Below, piece by piece: positions 15,333 to 23,732 of a DNA stretch of 64,000 nucleotides (positions within the stretch are counted from its first letter, which is position 1; each line of letters begins with the position of its first letter). The notes under the pieces are model-generated. The model did no database searches. It was given only the letters and a program-made list of their open reading frames with translations, and was not told where the DNA came from. The stretch is from contig CAKOQQ010000002.1 in NCBI GenBank assembly GCA_934101425.1, positions 101,967 through 165,966 on the forward strand, read 5' to 3'. The stretch is from an uncultured Bacilli bacterium (lineage in GTDB: Bacteria > Bacillota_I > Bacilli_A > RF39 > UBA660). Made by a program: the position numbers and the translations under genes.

Positions 15333-18185
15333 TTATATTTCTTTTATTTCATTTACAATTATTTGATATCTACCATTTCTTTTTTCACATCTACCTTTTA
15401 CATATATGATATTACCACCCTTTATACTAGATGCTTCTTCATATAAATTTGGAAACACTGTTAAATCAATACTTGATAGTTCATCACTACCAGTTATAAA
15501 CATCATTTTTTTATTATCTTTATTTGTAATAGTTTTTATATTATTAACAAGTAATACTAAACTAACATTTTTATCAAAATATTCATCGATATCTAATAAA
15601 TTAATTGTATTATATTTATTTTTATACATTGTAACTGGATGTGCTGTTAAATAAAATCCAAATAAGTCTAGTTCATATTTAAGCAATGTTTTTAGTGGAT
15701 ATTCTTCTTTTACTTCTATGTCAGGTATTATAGCGTATTCAAGAGGTATTTCACTTGCAATAGATGCAAAGTTAAGTAGTACATCTAAATTTTCATATAA
15801 AGTTCTTCTATTATATCCAAATTCTTCTAAACTACCAGATAGTATTAAACTTTCTAAATTCTTTTTACTAATACCTTTATTATATATTTTACCCATAAAG
15901 TCGTATATATTAATATATTTATCTCCTCTATTTTCTACAATAGTTTTACCTATATTGTATCCAATACCTTTTATACTATTAAATGGGCAAATAATACTGT
16001 TATCTATTATTTCATATATGAGTCCGCTCTTATTTATAGAGGGAGGAAGTATTTTTATATTATTTTCCTTACATTCATATACAAAATTTTGTAGTTTAAT
16101 TTCATTAGTTTGATACATAGATAACATATATTTAGAAAATATAAGTGGATAATGAACTTTTAAATATGCCATTTTATATGCTGTTATGGCATACGCTACA
16201 GAATGAGCTTTATTAAATCCATATGATGCAAACTTAAATATTAAATTATATACTTTAGTTGCTACTTCACTACTATATCCATTTTCTATACTTCTTTTAA
16301 TAAATTTTTCTTTTTCTAATACTAATATATCTTCTTTTTTCTTACTCATGGCTTTTCTAAGTACATCAGCTTCTCCTAATGTATAATTAGCCATGACACT
16401 TGCAATTTGCATTATTTGCTCTTGATATATTATTATTCCATATGTACTTTTAAGTATATCTTTTAGTGAATCATCTATATAATCTATTTTTTCAAGACCA
16501 TTTTTTCTCTTTATATATGAATCAATATTTTTCATAGGTCCTGGTCTAAATAGTGCTATAGCTGCTATTACATCTTCAAAACTAGTTACTTTTAATTTAT
16601 GTAAGAAATTTATCATACCAGATGATTCAAACTGAAAGATACCAATTGTTTTAGCTTTATTAAATAAATTTAATGTAGCTTTATCATTCATTGGTATTTC
16701 ATTAAATGATATATTTTTAGCTTCTTTTAATATATTGTTTATAGTAGTTAAATTTGATATTGCTAGAAAGTCCATTTTAAGTAGTCCCAATTCTTCTAAG
16801 TATTCCATAGAATATCCTGTTAAATAAGAATCATCTTTTTTTACTAAAGGTATTATATTATCTAAATCATTTTTACCGATAATGACTCCAGCTGCATGAA
16901 TAGTAGTATGTCTTTTTATACCTTCTATCTTAGATGATATCATATATACTTTAGCTAATCTTTTGTCTTCTTTTAATACTTTTACTAACTTTTGGTTACT
17001 ATTATAGTTATCTTTTAGTGATAATTTAGAATCTATATATTTGCATAAGTAATCTATTAAGTTTTGTTCTAAGTTTAATGTTTTACCTATATCTCTAACT
17101 GCTTGTCTACCACCAAATGTATCAAATGCAATTATAGGTACTACTCTTTTTACTCCATATTTATTTTTGCAATAACAAATTACATCACTTCTTCTTTTAT
17201 CTTCAAAATCTATATCAATATCAGGCATACTAATTCTTTCAGGATTTAAAAATCTTTCAAAGAATAAATTGTATTTAATAGGGTCTACTGCTGTTATATT
17301 AAGAAGATAAGATACAAGTGATCCTGCAGCTGAACCTCTTCCTATTCCTACCATTATATCGTTTTCTTTAGCGTATTTAACATAGTCCCAAACTATTAGA
17401 AAATAATCACAGAATCCCATTTTATTTATAATATCAAGTTCATATTTTAATCTATCTATGTATACTTTAGGTGCCGTAGAACCAAATTTACTCTTAAGAC
17501 CATTTATACATAATTTTTTCAAAAATAAACTAGAATCACCTTCATTATCTGGATATTCTGGTATTAAGAATCCATTATTTGGAAACTCTAAATTACATTT
17601 ATCTACTATTTTTTTGCTATCTTCATTTATTACTAATTTATTATCAAATTCATCATCTATTTCTATATATAATTTAGAATCCTTAATCGCCATTAAATAT
17701 TTTAAATAGTCTTTATCACTATCATTTATATATAGTATTTCATTTAAGTATACTTTATCTATATTTATACTATTTTTTTCTTTTTCATTTTTATAACCTA
17801 TATATAAATCACTATATATATCTTTTATTTCTTTATATAAATTCTTATAAGTAAATGGTAATATGCAAATTAAATCACTACTATACTTTTTTAAGTCATC
17901 TATAGTTATATCTTTTTCAGTACTAATAGTACTTAATTTTATTAGATTTTGATATCCTTTATAATTTTTAGCGTATAATACTAAGTTATATATATTAAGT
18001 CCTATTATAGGTTTTATATTATTACTTTTGCATTTTTTATAGAACTCCATTACTCCATACATATTTTCATCTGTGATAGTAAGTGCTTCTATATTATTTT
18101 TTTTAGCATAAGTAATTAAATCATCAATACGAATTAAACTCTTAAGTAAAGTATTATTTGTCTTTATAAATAATGGAGCTATCAC
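15333..18185 (-). CDS. dnaE: DNA polymerase III alpha subunit, DnaE type (short)
   Basis: This is a replicative or lagging-strand polymerase of the C family. The 950 residues include the palm motifs GIGRGSAAGSLVSYLL and PDIDIDFEDKRR, HTTIHAAGVII, FQFESSGM and FRPGPM. A helix-hairpin-helix region (KGIGYNIGKTI) and C-terminal OB fold (IIYVKGRCEKRNGRYQ) follow. The N-terminal PHP domain is reduced: the usual HxHxxYSLLD start is replaced by LFIKTNNTLLKSL, and the DHGNMYG motif by DENMYG. Its metal-binding histidines are lost, so it is probably not a nuclease. The start is GTG (18183-18185) after GAGGTGAT. Many Firmicutes also have PolC; that gene is not in the window. Confidence 0.94.
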   Translation of the reverse strand: MIAPLFIKTNNTLLKSLIRIDDLITYAKKNNIEALTITDENMYGVMEFYKKCKSNNIKPIIGLNIYNLVLYAKNYKGYQNLIKLSTISTEKDITIDDLKKYSSDLICILPFTYKNLYKEIKDIYSDLYIGYKNEKEKNSINIDKVYLNEILYINDSDKDYLKYLMAIKDSKLYIEIDDEFDNKLVINEDSKKIVDKCNLEFPNNGFLIPEYPDNEGDSSLFLKKLCINGLKSKFGSTAPKVYIDRLKYELDIINKMGFCDYFLIVWDYVKYAKENDIMVGIGRGSAAGSLVSYLLNITAVDPIKYNLFFERFLNPERISMPDIDIDFEDKRRSDVICYCKNKYGVKRVVPIIAFDTFGGRQAVRDIGKTLNLEQNLIDYLCKYIDSKLSLKDNYNSNQKLVKVLKEDKRLAKVYMISSKIEGIKRHTTIHAAGVIIGKNDLDNIIPLVKKDDSYLTGYSMEYLEELGLLKMDFLAISNLTTINNILKEAKNISFNEIPMNDKATLNLFNKAKTIGIFQFESSGMINFLHKLKVTSFEDVIAAIALFRPGPMKNIDSYIKRKNGLEKIDYIDDSLKDILKSTYGIIIYQEQIMQIASVMANYTLGEADVLRKAMSKKKEDILVLEKEKFIKRSIENGYSSEVATKVYNLIFKFASYGFNKAHSVAYAITAYKMAYLKVHYPLIFSKYMLSMYQTNEIKLQNFVYECKENNIKILPPSINKSGLIYEIIDNSIICPFNSIKGIGYNIGKTIVENRGDKYINIYDFMGKIYNKGISKKNLESLILSGSLEEFGYNRRTLYENLDVLLNFASIASEIPLEYAIIPDIEVKEEYPLKTLLKYELDLFGFYLTAHPVTMYKNKYNTINLLDIDEYFDKNVSLVLLVNNIKTITNKDNKKMMFITGSDELSSIDLTVFPNLYEEASSIKGGNIIYVKGRCEKRNGRYQIIVNEIKEI

Positions 18186-18248
18186 TCTATCACCTCATAT
18201 TTATTTTACCATAATTAGTAATTTTTAAAACAATTTTAGCTAAATTAT

Positions 18249-18277
18249 TTGACTATTTAAAGAAAATATGGTAAAGT
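18249..18277 (+). promoter_or_regulatory. rpmB promoter
   Basis: TTGACT (18249-18254), 17 bp, TAAAGT (18272-18277) with TGG just upstream of the -10. Confidence 0.55.
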
Positions 18278-18317
18278 TAATTAGCGAGGAAAACTATATT
18301 TAAAAGGAGGCATGAAT

Positions 18318-18497
18318 ATGGCAACTAAAATTACTAGCACAACTCCACAATTTGGTAATCTTAGATCTCATTCTAATAAAGCTTGTAAACACGCAAGAAA
18401 AGTAAATTATCAAAAAGTTAAACTAGATAATGGTGAAACTATTATCATGAGTGCAAGAGAAAAAAGAACATTAAAAAAACTAAGCCAAAATAATTAA
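18318..18497 (+). CDS. rpmB: 50S ribosomal protein L28
   Basis: This small basic protein of the large ribosomal subunit has 59 residues. The core TPQFGNLRSHSNKACKHAR and VNYQKVKL match L28, as does the C-terminal SAREKRTLKKL. The N-terminus lacks the usual CxxxG opening. ATG codons occur at 18312 and 18318. AGGAGG ends at 18310, one base before the first, so the second ATG with 7-nt spacing is the likely start. It is monocistronic with its own promoter and terminator. Confidence 0.88.
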   Translation: MATKITSTTPQFGNLRSHSNKACKHARKVNYQKVKLDNGETIIMSAREKRTLKKLSQNN

Positions 18498-18511
18498 TTT
18501 GGTTTTTTTTT
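18483..18511 (+). terminator. rpmB terminator
   Basis: CCAAA/TTTGG stem around the stop codon followed by nine T residues. Confidence 0.6.
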
Positions 18512-18513
18512 GT

Positions 18514-18552
18514 ACAAAAAAGAATATATTATAGCATTTGCTTAATATATTC
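18514..18552 (-). terminator. Rnf operon terminator
   Basis: GAATATATT (18522-18530) pairs with AATATATTC (18544-18552), with a small AGC/GCT stem inside and a T-run on the minus strand. It includes the last codons of the short rnfB. Confidence 0.65.
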
Positions 18553-18786
18553 TTTTAATTTTTCTTTTTCTTCTTTTTTCATTGGTCTACATTTATCTAT
18601 ATCACCTGTTTTATCAGCTAAAGCCTTAGCCATACCATCGCAGCTTCCATAACCACAACCACCACAATTGTATCCAGGTAGTAATGCTCTTATTTTATCT
18701 TCTTTAGTATTAACAGCGCCTTCAATAAATACTAGTACTAAACTAAGTATAAAAGCTACTACAGTTATAATAATTACACCTATCAT
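18529..18786 (-). CDS. rnfB: Very short RnfB (membrane anchor plus one Fe-S domain)
   Basis: RnfB normally carries electrons from ferredoxin into the Rnf complex through several 4Fe-4S clusters and is about 260-330 residues long. Here only 85 residues are encoded: one N-terminal membrane helix (residues 2-22) and the first Fe-S domain. That domain has cysteines at 41, 44, 49 and 66 (LPGYNCGGCGYGSCDG). The two-cluster ferredoxin domains are missing, and the operon terminator overlaps the gene's end, so this is not a window or frame artefact. Its ATG overlaps the stop of a 42-codon Cys-rich ORF (ATGA). Electron entry must use another protein or a modified route. Confidence 0.85.
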   Translation of the reverse strand: MIGVIIITVVAFILSLVLVFIEGAVNTKEDKIRALLPGYNCGGCGYGSCDGMAKALADKTGDIDKCRPMKKEEKEKLKEYIKQML

Positions 18787-18911
18787 AATTCACCCTCTTT
18801 ATTTTTACATCCATTACATAATTTACAATTACTATTACATTTTATAGTATTTTTACTATATAAATATATTGTTAATACTATAAGTAATAAAAGTATTATA
18901 AACGCTATCAT
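18783..18911 (-). CDS. 42-residue Cys-rich membrane protein in the Rnf operon
   Basis: This ORF is too short for usual calling but well supported. Its ATG (18909-18911) overlaps the rnfA stop and its TGA (18783-18785) overlaps the rnfB ATG, both as ATGA junctions. The protein is one hydrophobic helix (residues 2-18) then a tail with cysteines at 25, 29, 32 and 35 (C-x3-C-x2-C-x2-C). The layout resembles small FeoB-associated Cys-rich membrane proteins, but I assign no family. The four cysteines could bind a metal or Fe-S cluster beside the shortened RnfB. Function is inference. Confidence 0.7.
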   Translation of the reverse strand: MIAFIILLLLIVLTIYLYSKNTIKCNSNCKLCNGCKNKEGEL

Positions 18912-19474
18912 ATAGTATATTTACTAAATATTATTGCCATAATACCTGCAACTATTAAAGCAATAGGCACTCCTTTAAAACTCTTTGGAATATCACTTAA
19001 ACTCATTTTTTCTCTTATAGTAGCAAATATATATATTACTAATGTAAATCCTATACCACTACCTAATGCATAAACTATAGTTTCTAATAAATTATAATTA
19101 TTAGAAATAGATAATAATGATATACCAAGTATAGCGCAATTAGTAGTAATAAGTGGTAAATATATACCTAAATGTTCTATTATTTTCTTAGAATATTTTT
19201 TTAATAAAATAATAAGTAATTGTACTAATGATGCAATAACTAATATAAATATTATTGTTTCTAAATATTCTGTTTTAGTAGGTACTAATAAATAATGATA
19301 TAGAAAGTATGTAATTATACTAGATAATGTAAGAACAATAGTTACAGATGCTCCCATATTTAAAGCATCTTTTTCTTTATTTGATGTACCAATAAAAGGA
19401 CATATACCTAAAAACTTAGTAAGTATTATATTATCAGTTAGTATACTAGATAAAAATATATTAATTAGATTCAT
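18908..19474 (-). CDS. rnfA: Rnf complex membrane subunit RnfA
   Basis: This is an integral membrane subunit of the ferredoxin:NAD+ oxidoreductase that couples electron transfer to Na+ or H+ export. The 188 residues form six hydrophobic helices. Family signatures are visible: NIILTKFLGICPFIG near the N-terminus and LGIYLPLITTNCAILG in the middle, the latter carrying the conserved cysteine of the half-site for the intramembrane cluster. Its start overlaps rnfE by 14 nt and its stop overlaps the 42-codon ORF. Length is normal. Confidence 0.94.
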   Translation of the reverse strand: MNLINIFLSSILTDNIILTKFLGICPFIGTSNKEKDALNMGASVTIVLTLSSIITYFLYHYLLVPTKTEYLETIIFILVIASLVQLLIILLKKYSKKIIEHLGIYLPLITTNCAILGISLLSISNNYNLLETIVYALGSGIGFTLVIYIFATIREKMSLSDIPKSFKGVPIALIVAGIMAIIFSKYTI

Positions 19475-20093
19475 CTTTACCTCCTTTTATTTTATTTATA
19501 ATAGCTATTAAGAAAGCTAATGTAAAAAAGGCACCTGCTGGAGTAGTAAGAATTGGTATAAGAGCTTTAGAACCAAATATATTAGTAATTACTTCTTTAT
19601 ATCCAGTTATAGAGCTTATATTATTCATTAGTGTTAAACTATTATTTCCTAATGTTTCTCTTATAAACGCTATTATAATAAGTGCTAAAGTATATGATAG
19701 CCCTGTTTTACTAGCATCTATAAAACTTTTACCTACACTATTTTTACTAGCTACTGATAAAGCTCTACCAAGTATAATACAATTTACTACAATAAGAGGC
19801 AAATAAACGCCTAATGTAGTATATAAATTAGGCATATACTCTTTTAGTAATATCTCAGTAATTGTTACAAATGTAGCAATTATAATTATATAAACTGGTA
19901 TTTTTACATTTTCAGGTACTAGTTTCTTTATAAAAGAAACTATAGTATTACTACAAATAAGTATTATAGTTAAACAAATACCCATCATATATGCAGATTC
20001 AAAATTAGTAGTAACAGCAAGTGAAGAACAAAGTCCAAGTAATAATACAAATATTGGGCTATTTGTAAATAATTCTTTAAAAAACTTCTTCAT
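19461..20093 (-). CDS. rnfE: Rnf complex membrane subunit RnfE
   Basis: This is the paralogue and partner of RnfA, inserted in the membrane in opposite topology. The 210 residues contain NSPIFVLLLGLCSSLAVT, FESAYMMG and LGVYLPLIVVNCIILGRA. The conserved cysteine in the last would complete the intramembrane iron-sulfur site with RnfA. The ATG overlaps the stop of a 32-codon membrane ORF (TAATG), whose end carries the AGGAGGG ribosome site. The order C-D-G-E-A-B of classical rnf operons is preserved. Confidence 0.94.
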   Translation of the reverse strand: MKKFFKELFTNSPIFVLLLGLCSSLAVTTNFESAYMMGICLTIILICSNTIVSFIKKLVPENVKIPVYIIIIATFVTITEILLKEYMPNLYTTLGVYLPLIVVNCIILGRALSVASKNSVGKSFIDASKTGLSYTLALIIIAFIRETLGNNSLTLMNNISSITGYKEVITNIFGSKALIPILTTPAGAFFTLAFLIAIINKIKGGKDESN

Positions 20094-20191
20094 TAAATCC
20101 CTCCTGTTAATTTAAGTACTAAATATAATAATAAAGAACATATAAAAGCTGTTATAGTTAAAGATAAAATACTTTTTAATTTATCATTCAT
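20093..20191 (-). CDS. 32-residue single-helix membrane peptide in the Rnf operon
   Basis: A short ORF lies between the RnfD-G fusion and rnfE. Its ATG (20189-20191) overlaps the end of the fusion gene by 8 nt, and its TAA shares one base with the rnfE ATG. The product is a short charged start (MNDKLKS) and one hydrophobic helix ending KLTGGI. It resembles the N-terminal anchor of RnfG. That is suggestive because the RnfG soluble domain here has been fused to RnfD, but the fusion has its own anchor-like helix too. It may be a leftover anchor, a small accessory subunit, or just a coupling device. Confidence 0.55.
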   Translation of the reverse strand: MNDKLKSILSLTITAFICSLLLYLVLKLTGGI

Positions 20192-21941
20192 TATTTTCAC
20201 CATCCACTTTTATAGTTTCACTAATTATCTTTTTAATTGCCTTACTAGATATAGTAGCTCCGCTAATAGTATCTACATTATCTAAGTTATCTTGATTATT
20301 TAATAAATTATTTAAATAATCTGTACTTAATATAAAGTTTGGACATTTATAATGTTCATTAGTTTTATCCATAGATACACAAGTATCATTATAACTTACA
20401 ACCTCTATATTAGTAACTTTATTATCTTTTAAAGTTAGTTTAAGAGTCATAACTCCACCAAAACTATTATCACTTACAGTATATATATTAGAGTCATCTA
20501 TTACTTCTTTATTTAATACTTTAAATGTTGTATCTTCTTCTTTTTTTATGCTATTATTATCACCTTTTTTATAATCATTTAAAGTATTTATAGCCATTTT
20601 CTTAAGTGCAGTACTAGATATAGTAGCTCCACTAACTGTATCCATATTACTTAAATTATCACTATATATTATTTTATCTATGTAATTAGCATTTAATACT
20701 TTTTCAAAATACATAGAGGTTTCAGAATGTTCTAGTATTTCCATCTTAATTATTTTATTATCTTTAATTTCTATACTAGCTTTTATTTTACCATTATTAC
20801 CTTTTTCAGTAACAATGTATTTAGCTGTACCACCCTTTACTTCTTTACTTAGTATTTCATAATTTGGATCAGTCTCTACCTTATTTGTATTTACTTTTAT
20901 ACTAAACGCTAATAACAACATAACAACTACTAAAGGTATTAAATATATATATTTATTTTTAAATTTAACGCTTAATTTTTCTACTATAAATACAAACATA
21001 TTCATAGTAAGAATAGCTATACTAACTCCTTCACTAGCACTAGTTAAATATCTTAATATAACAGTTAAAATACCTAATGAAATACCAAATATTATTTGTC
21101 CATTCCTAGTAGTTGGACTAGTTACAGGATCAGTAGCCATAAATATAGCTCCAAAGAATAATCCTCCAGATAGTATTTGAAATAAAGGATACCATATACC
21201 TAAATTATTATTTAAACCAATAATACCTGTTATTATAAATACTGTACTTATATATAATACTGGTATTCTCCATTTAATAGATTTTTTTATTACTAAATAT
21301 ATAAATCCTAATAAACATAATAATGCACTTACTTCACCTATACTACCAGGTATAAAACCTATAAAGAAATCAAATAAACTTCCAAAAGGTTTTACCACTG
21401 TATCATAAGATACCATATCTACTAAATTTAAATTAGTAAGAGGTGTAGCAGAAGAGATTGTATCAATTTCATATTTATTTAAATAACTAAAATTAGATGA
21501 ATACATAGTCATTATAAGTAAATAACCTATTAAAGCTGGATTAAATATATTTTCACCAAATCCTCCAAATAACATCTTACCTATTACAATAGATAATATA
21601 GAACCTATTATAAGATAAATTATTGGAGTATTAACAGGTAATAATAAAGATAAGAATAAACCTGGTATATAACTATAACTATTTATAAAATAGTCTTTTT
21701 TATCTTTCATAAATAATTTATAATATACATATTCAGTTACATATGTAGTTACAGGTCCTACAATTAAGAATATAAGTATTCTAAATACTTCTAATATATC
21801 ATCTTTACCTTTAATATAAGGAATAATACCATTTTTATATATGGCAAATATACATATTGGTAATAATGCTAATACTAAATTAAGCATTATTTTTTTAGTA
21901 TTATTTTTATCCCTTAAAAAAGGTCCTTTTACATTTTCCAT
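20184..21941 (-). CDS. rnfD: RnfD-RnfG fusion with two FMN-binding domains
   Basis: Two Rnf subunits are joined in one 585-residue chain. Residues 1-325 are RnfD: about nine helices with the covalent FMN site in SSATPLT (163-169) and ATDPVTSPTTRNGQ (269-282). A further helix (331-348) leads to the RnfG-type extracytoplasmic part. That part holds two tandem FMN_bind domains, each ending in SGATISS (437-443 and 560-566), where the threonine would carry FMN. Separate rnfD and rnfG genes with a single FMN domain are usual, so both fusion and duplication are unusual. It lies 8 nt after rnfC. Domain identity is secure; that both SGAT sites carry FMN is inferred. Confidence 0.9.
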   Translation of the reverse strand: MENVKGPFLRDKNNTKKIMLNLVLALLPICIFAIYKNGIIPYIKGKDDILEVFRILIFLIVGPVTTYVTEYVYYKLFMKDKKDYFINSYSYIPGLFLSLLLPVNTPIIYLIIGSILSIVIGKMLFGGFGENIFNPALIGYLLIMTMYSSNFSYLNKYEIDTISSATPLTNLNLVDMVSYDTVVKPFGSLFDFFIGFIPGSIGEVSALLCLLGFIYLVIKKSIKWRIPVLYISTVFIITGIIGLNNNLGIWYPLFQILSGGLFFGAIFMATDPVTSPTTRNGQIIFGISLGILTVILRYLTSASEGVSIAILTMNMFVFIVEKLSVKFKNKYIYLIPLVVVMLLLAFSIKVNTNKVETDPNYEILSKEVKGGTAKYIVTEKGNNGKIKASIEIKDNKIIKMEILEHSETSMYFEKVLNANYIDKIIYSDNLSNMDTVSGATISSTALKKMAINTLNDYKKGDNNSIKKEEDTTFKVLNKEVIDDSNIYTVSDNSFGGVMTLKLTLKDNKVTNIEVVSYNDTCVSMDKTNEHYKCPNFILSTDYLNNLLNNQDNLDNVDTISGATISSKAIKKIISETIKVDGENNE

Positions 21942-21949
21942 AATTCCTC

Positions 21950-23206
21950 CTATTTTATAGTTTCTTTAGCTTTTCTTACATATTCTCTAACATTTATTTT
22001 ACTAGGACATATATAAGAACATAAACCACATTCTACACATTTATTTGGTTCTAATTTTATTAACTTATCTTTATTTTTATAAAAATCTTTTATAAGTACT
22101 GGATATAAGTTTGCAGGACAAACTAAATTACATTTGCCACATCTTATACACCTTACACTATCATACATTATATCTTTTAAAAGCAATACTGCATTTACAT
22201 CAGCAGAAATAACTAAATCAGTGCTTGACGTAATTCCCATCATAGGTCCACCAGCTATTATAAGTAATTTATCTTTTTTATTATAACCAAGTTCATTTAA
22301 TACATCTTCTACTTTAGTACCTATTTTTACTAATACATTTCTTGGATGCTTTAGTCCTTCTCCACTAAATGTTACTACTCTATCTGTTAAAGGTTTATTA
22401 TATTTTAAAGCTTCAAATATAGCAAACAAAGTTGACGCATTGTTTACAACAATACCTTTTTCAATTGGTAATCTATCATATGTAACATGTAAAGCTTCTT
22501 TTATAAGTAATCTTTCCCACCCCATTGGATAAATATTTTTTAATATCTTTAATTCAATATTTAAATAACTACCAATATATTCTTTTACAGCATCTATTAA
22601 AACAGTATTATCTTTTCTAATAGCAAGTACTGCTTTTTCTATATTATTTATAGTAAGTACGGCATCAATAGCTTCTAGTAATTCTTCTACATGGTTTTTT
22701 ATATGCATAGCATCTGCTGTTATATATGGTTCACATTCTACAGCATTTACTACTAATACTTTTATTTTAGTATCTGTATCATATTTTGCATATGTAGGGA
22801 ATCCTGCTCCACCAAGACCAACAATCCCAGCATTTTTTACTATATCAATAAATTCTTCTTTACTAAATTTATTAATCTTATCAGTAGTTTCTTTTAAATC
22901 TTTTACTTTTTCTTTAAAATCATTTTCAATTACTACACATTTTACTTTTTTACCAGATATATGATCATGTTCTTCTATATCAAGCACTTTACCACTAACA
23001 GATGAATAAATTGGTACTTTAAAGTTACCTTTTTTTCTTCCAATTTCATCCATTTTGCATACATAATCACCTTTTTTTACTAATACAGTTATATCTTCAT
23101 CATGAAAAGCAATTAAAGGTATATATACATATTTTGGTTTATTAAAATTTAGTATGTCTTCTTTTAAAGACATATTTTTCTTTCTCGGTATTCTAAGTCC
23201 ACCCAT
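21950..23206 (-). CDS. rnfC: Rnf complex subunit RnfC
   Basis: This is the peripheral NADH-binding subunit of the Rnf complex. It has an N-terminal barrel-like domain (RKKGNFKVPIYSSVSGKV), the nucleotide and FMN-binding GLGGAGFPTYAKYD near residue 148, then a SLBB-like region. Two 4Fe-4S motifs follow: CIRCGKCNLVCPANLYP and CVECGLCSYICPSKINV. The ATG at 23213-23215 is almost touching AGG. The ATG at 23204-23206, preceded by GGATGGT, is the better start and gives 418 residues. It is the first gene of the operon. Confidence 0.94.
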   Translation of the reverse strand: MGGLRIPRKKNMSLKEDILNFNKPKYVYIPLIAFHDEDITVLVKKGDYVCKMDEIGRKKGNFKVPIYSSVSGKVLDIEEHDHISGKKVKCVVIENDFKEKVKDLKETTDKINKFSKEEFIDIVKNAGIVGLGGAGFPTYAKYDTDTKIKVLVVNAVECEPYITADAMHIKNHVEELLEAIDAVLTINNIEKAVLAIRKDNTVLIDAVKEYIGSYLNIELKILKNIYPMGWERLLIKEALHVTYDRLPIEKGIVVNNASTLFAIFEALKYNKPLTDRVVTFSGEGLKHPRNVLVKIGTKVEDVLNELGYNKKDKLLIIAGGPMMGITSSTDLVISADVNAVLLLKDIMYDSVRCIRCGKCNLVCPANLYPVLIKDFYKNKDKLIKLEPNKCVECGLCSYICPSKINVREYVRKAKETIK

Positions 23207-23229
23207 TTTTACCATCCTATTCTGTAATA

Positions 23230-23258
23230 ATTATACATTTATTTTTATAATTAAACAA
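23230..23258 (-). promoter_or_regulatory. Rnf operon promoter
   Basis: Minus strand TTGTTT (23253-23258), 17 bp, TATAAT (23230-23235). Confidence 0.62.
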
Positions 23259-23275
23259 GTGTTACAAAAATAAAC

Positions 23276-23301
23276 ACAAAAAAAGTTGGATTAACCAACT
23301 T
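23276..23301 (-). terminator. Terminator after the tRNA-Ile/tRNA-Glu pair
   Basis: AAGTTGG (23283-23289) / CCAACTT (23295-23301) with a 5-nt loop and a T-run on the minus strand. Confidence 0.7.
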
Positions 23302-23312
23302 ATTTTTTAAAA

Positions 23313-23389
23313 TGGTGACCGGTACGGGATTCGGACCCGTGAATGCATGCGTGAAAGGCATGTGTGTTAAGCCGCTTCACCAACCGGCC
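23313..23389 (-). tRNA. tRNA-Glu (UUC)
   Basis: A full cloverleaf can be folded. The acceptor GGCCGGT pairs with ACCGGTC, with one G-U. The anticodon loop is CTTTCAC on a five-base stem (CATGC/GCATG), the T-arm contains GGTCCGAATCCC, and the 3' CCA is encoded. It is the second gene of an Ile-Glu pair. Confidence 0.95.
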
Positions 23390-23394
23390 ATAAA

Positions 23395-23471
<77 letters not shown>

Positions 23472-23502
23472 ACTTAGTAGCCTTTAATGGGCTGACTACA
23501 TA

Positions 23503-23531
23503 AGTATACATTATTTTATTTTTTTTTGCAA
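23503..23531 (-). promoter_or_regulatory. Promoter of the tRNA-Ile/tRNA-Glu pair
   Basis: Minus strand TTGCAA (23526-23531), 17 bp, TATACT (23503-23508). Confidence 0.65.
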
Positions 23532-23576
23532 GTACTTTTTTAAAAATTTATTAAACTCAATGAGTAATAAACAAAA

Positions 23577-23652
23577 TGGTGGGGCATTAGGGACTCGAAC
23601 CCTAGACCCACTGATTAAGAGTCAGTTGCTCTACCAACTGAGCTAATGCCCC
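23577..23652 (-). tRNA. tRNA-Lys (CUU)
   Basis: Acceptor GGGGCAT/ATGCCCC, D-arm TAGCTCAGTTGGTAGAGC, anticodon loop CTCTTAA, T-loop GTTCGAGTC and encoded CCA. An upstream promoter (TTTCAA, 17 bp, TATAAT with TGA before it) lies between this gene and ddl. Confidence 0.95.
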
Positions 23653-23702
23653 ATGTACAAAAATGATTATATCATACTTTTTTTGATTTTGAAACAATTA
23701 AT

Positions 23703-23732
23703 ATAAAAAAAAGGAAAAAATTTCCTTTTTTT
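23703..23732 (-). terminator. ddl terminator
   Basis: An A/T-flanked GGAAA/TTTCC stem followed by a T-run on the minus strand, overlapping the ddl stop. Confidence 0.55.
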
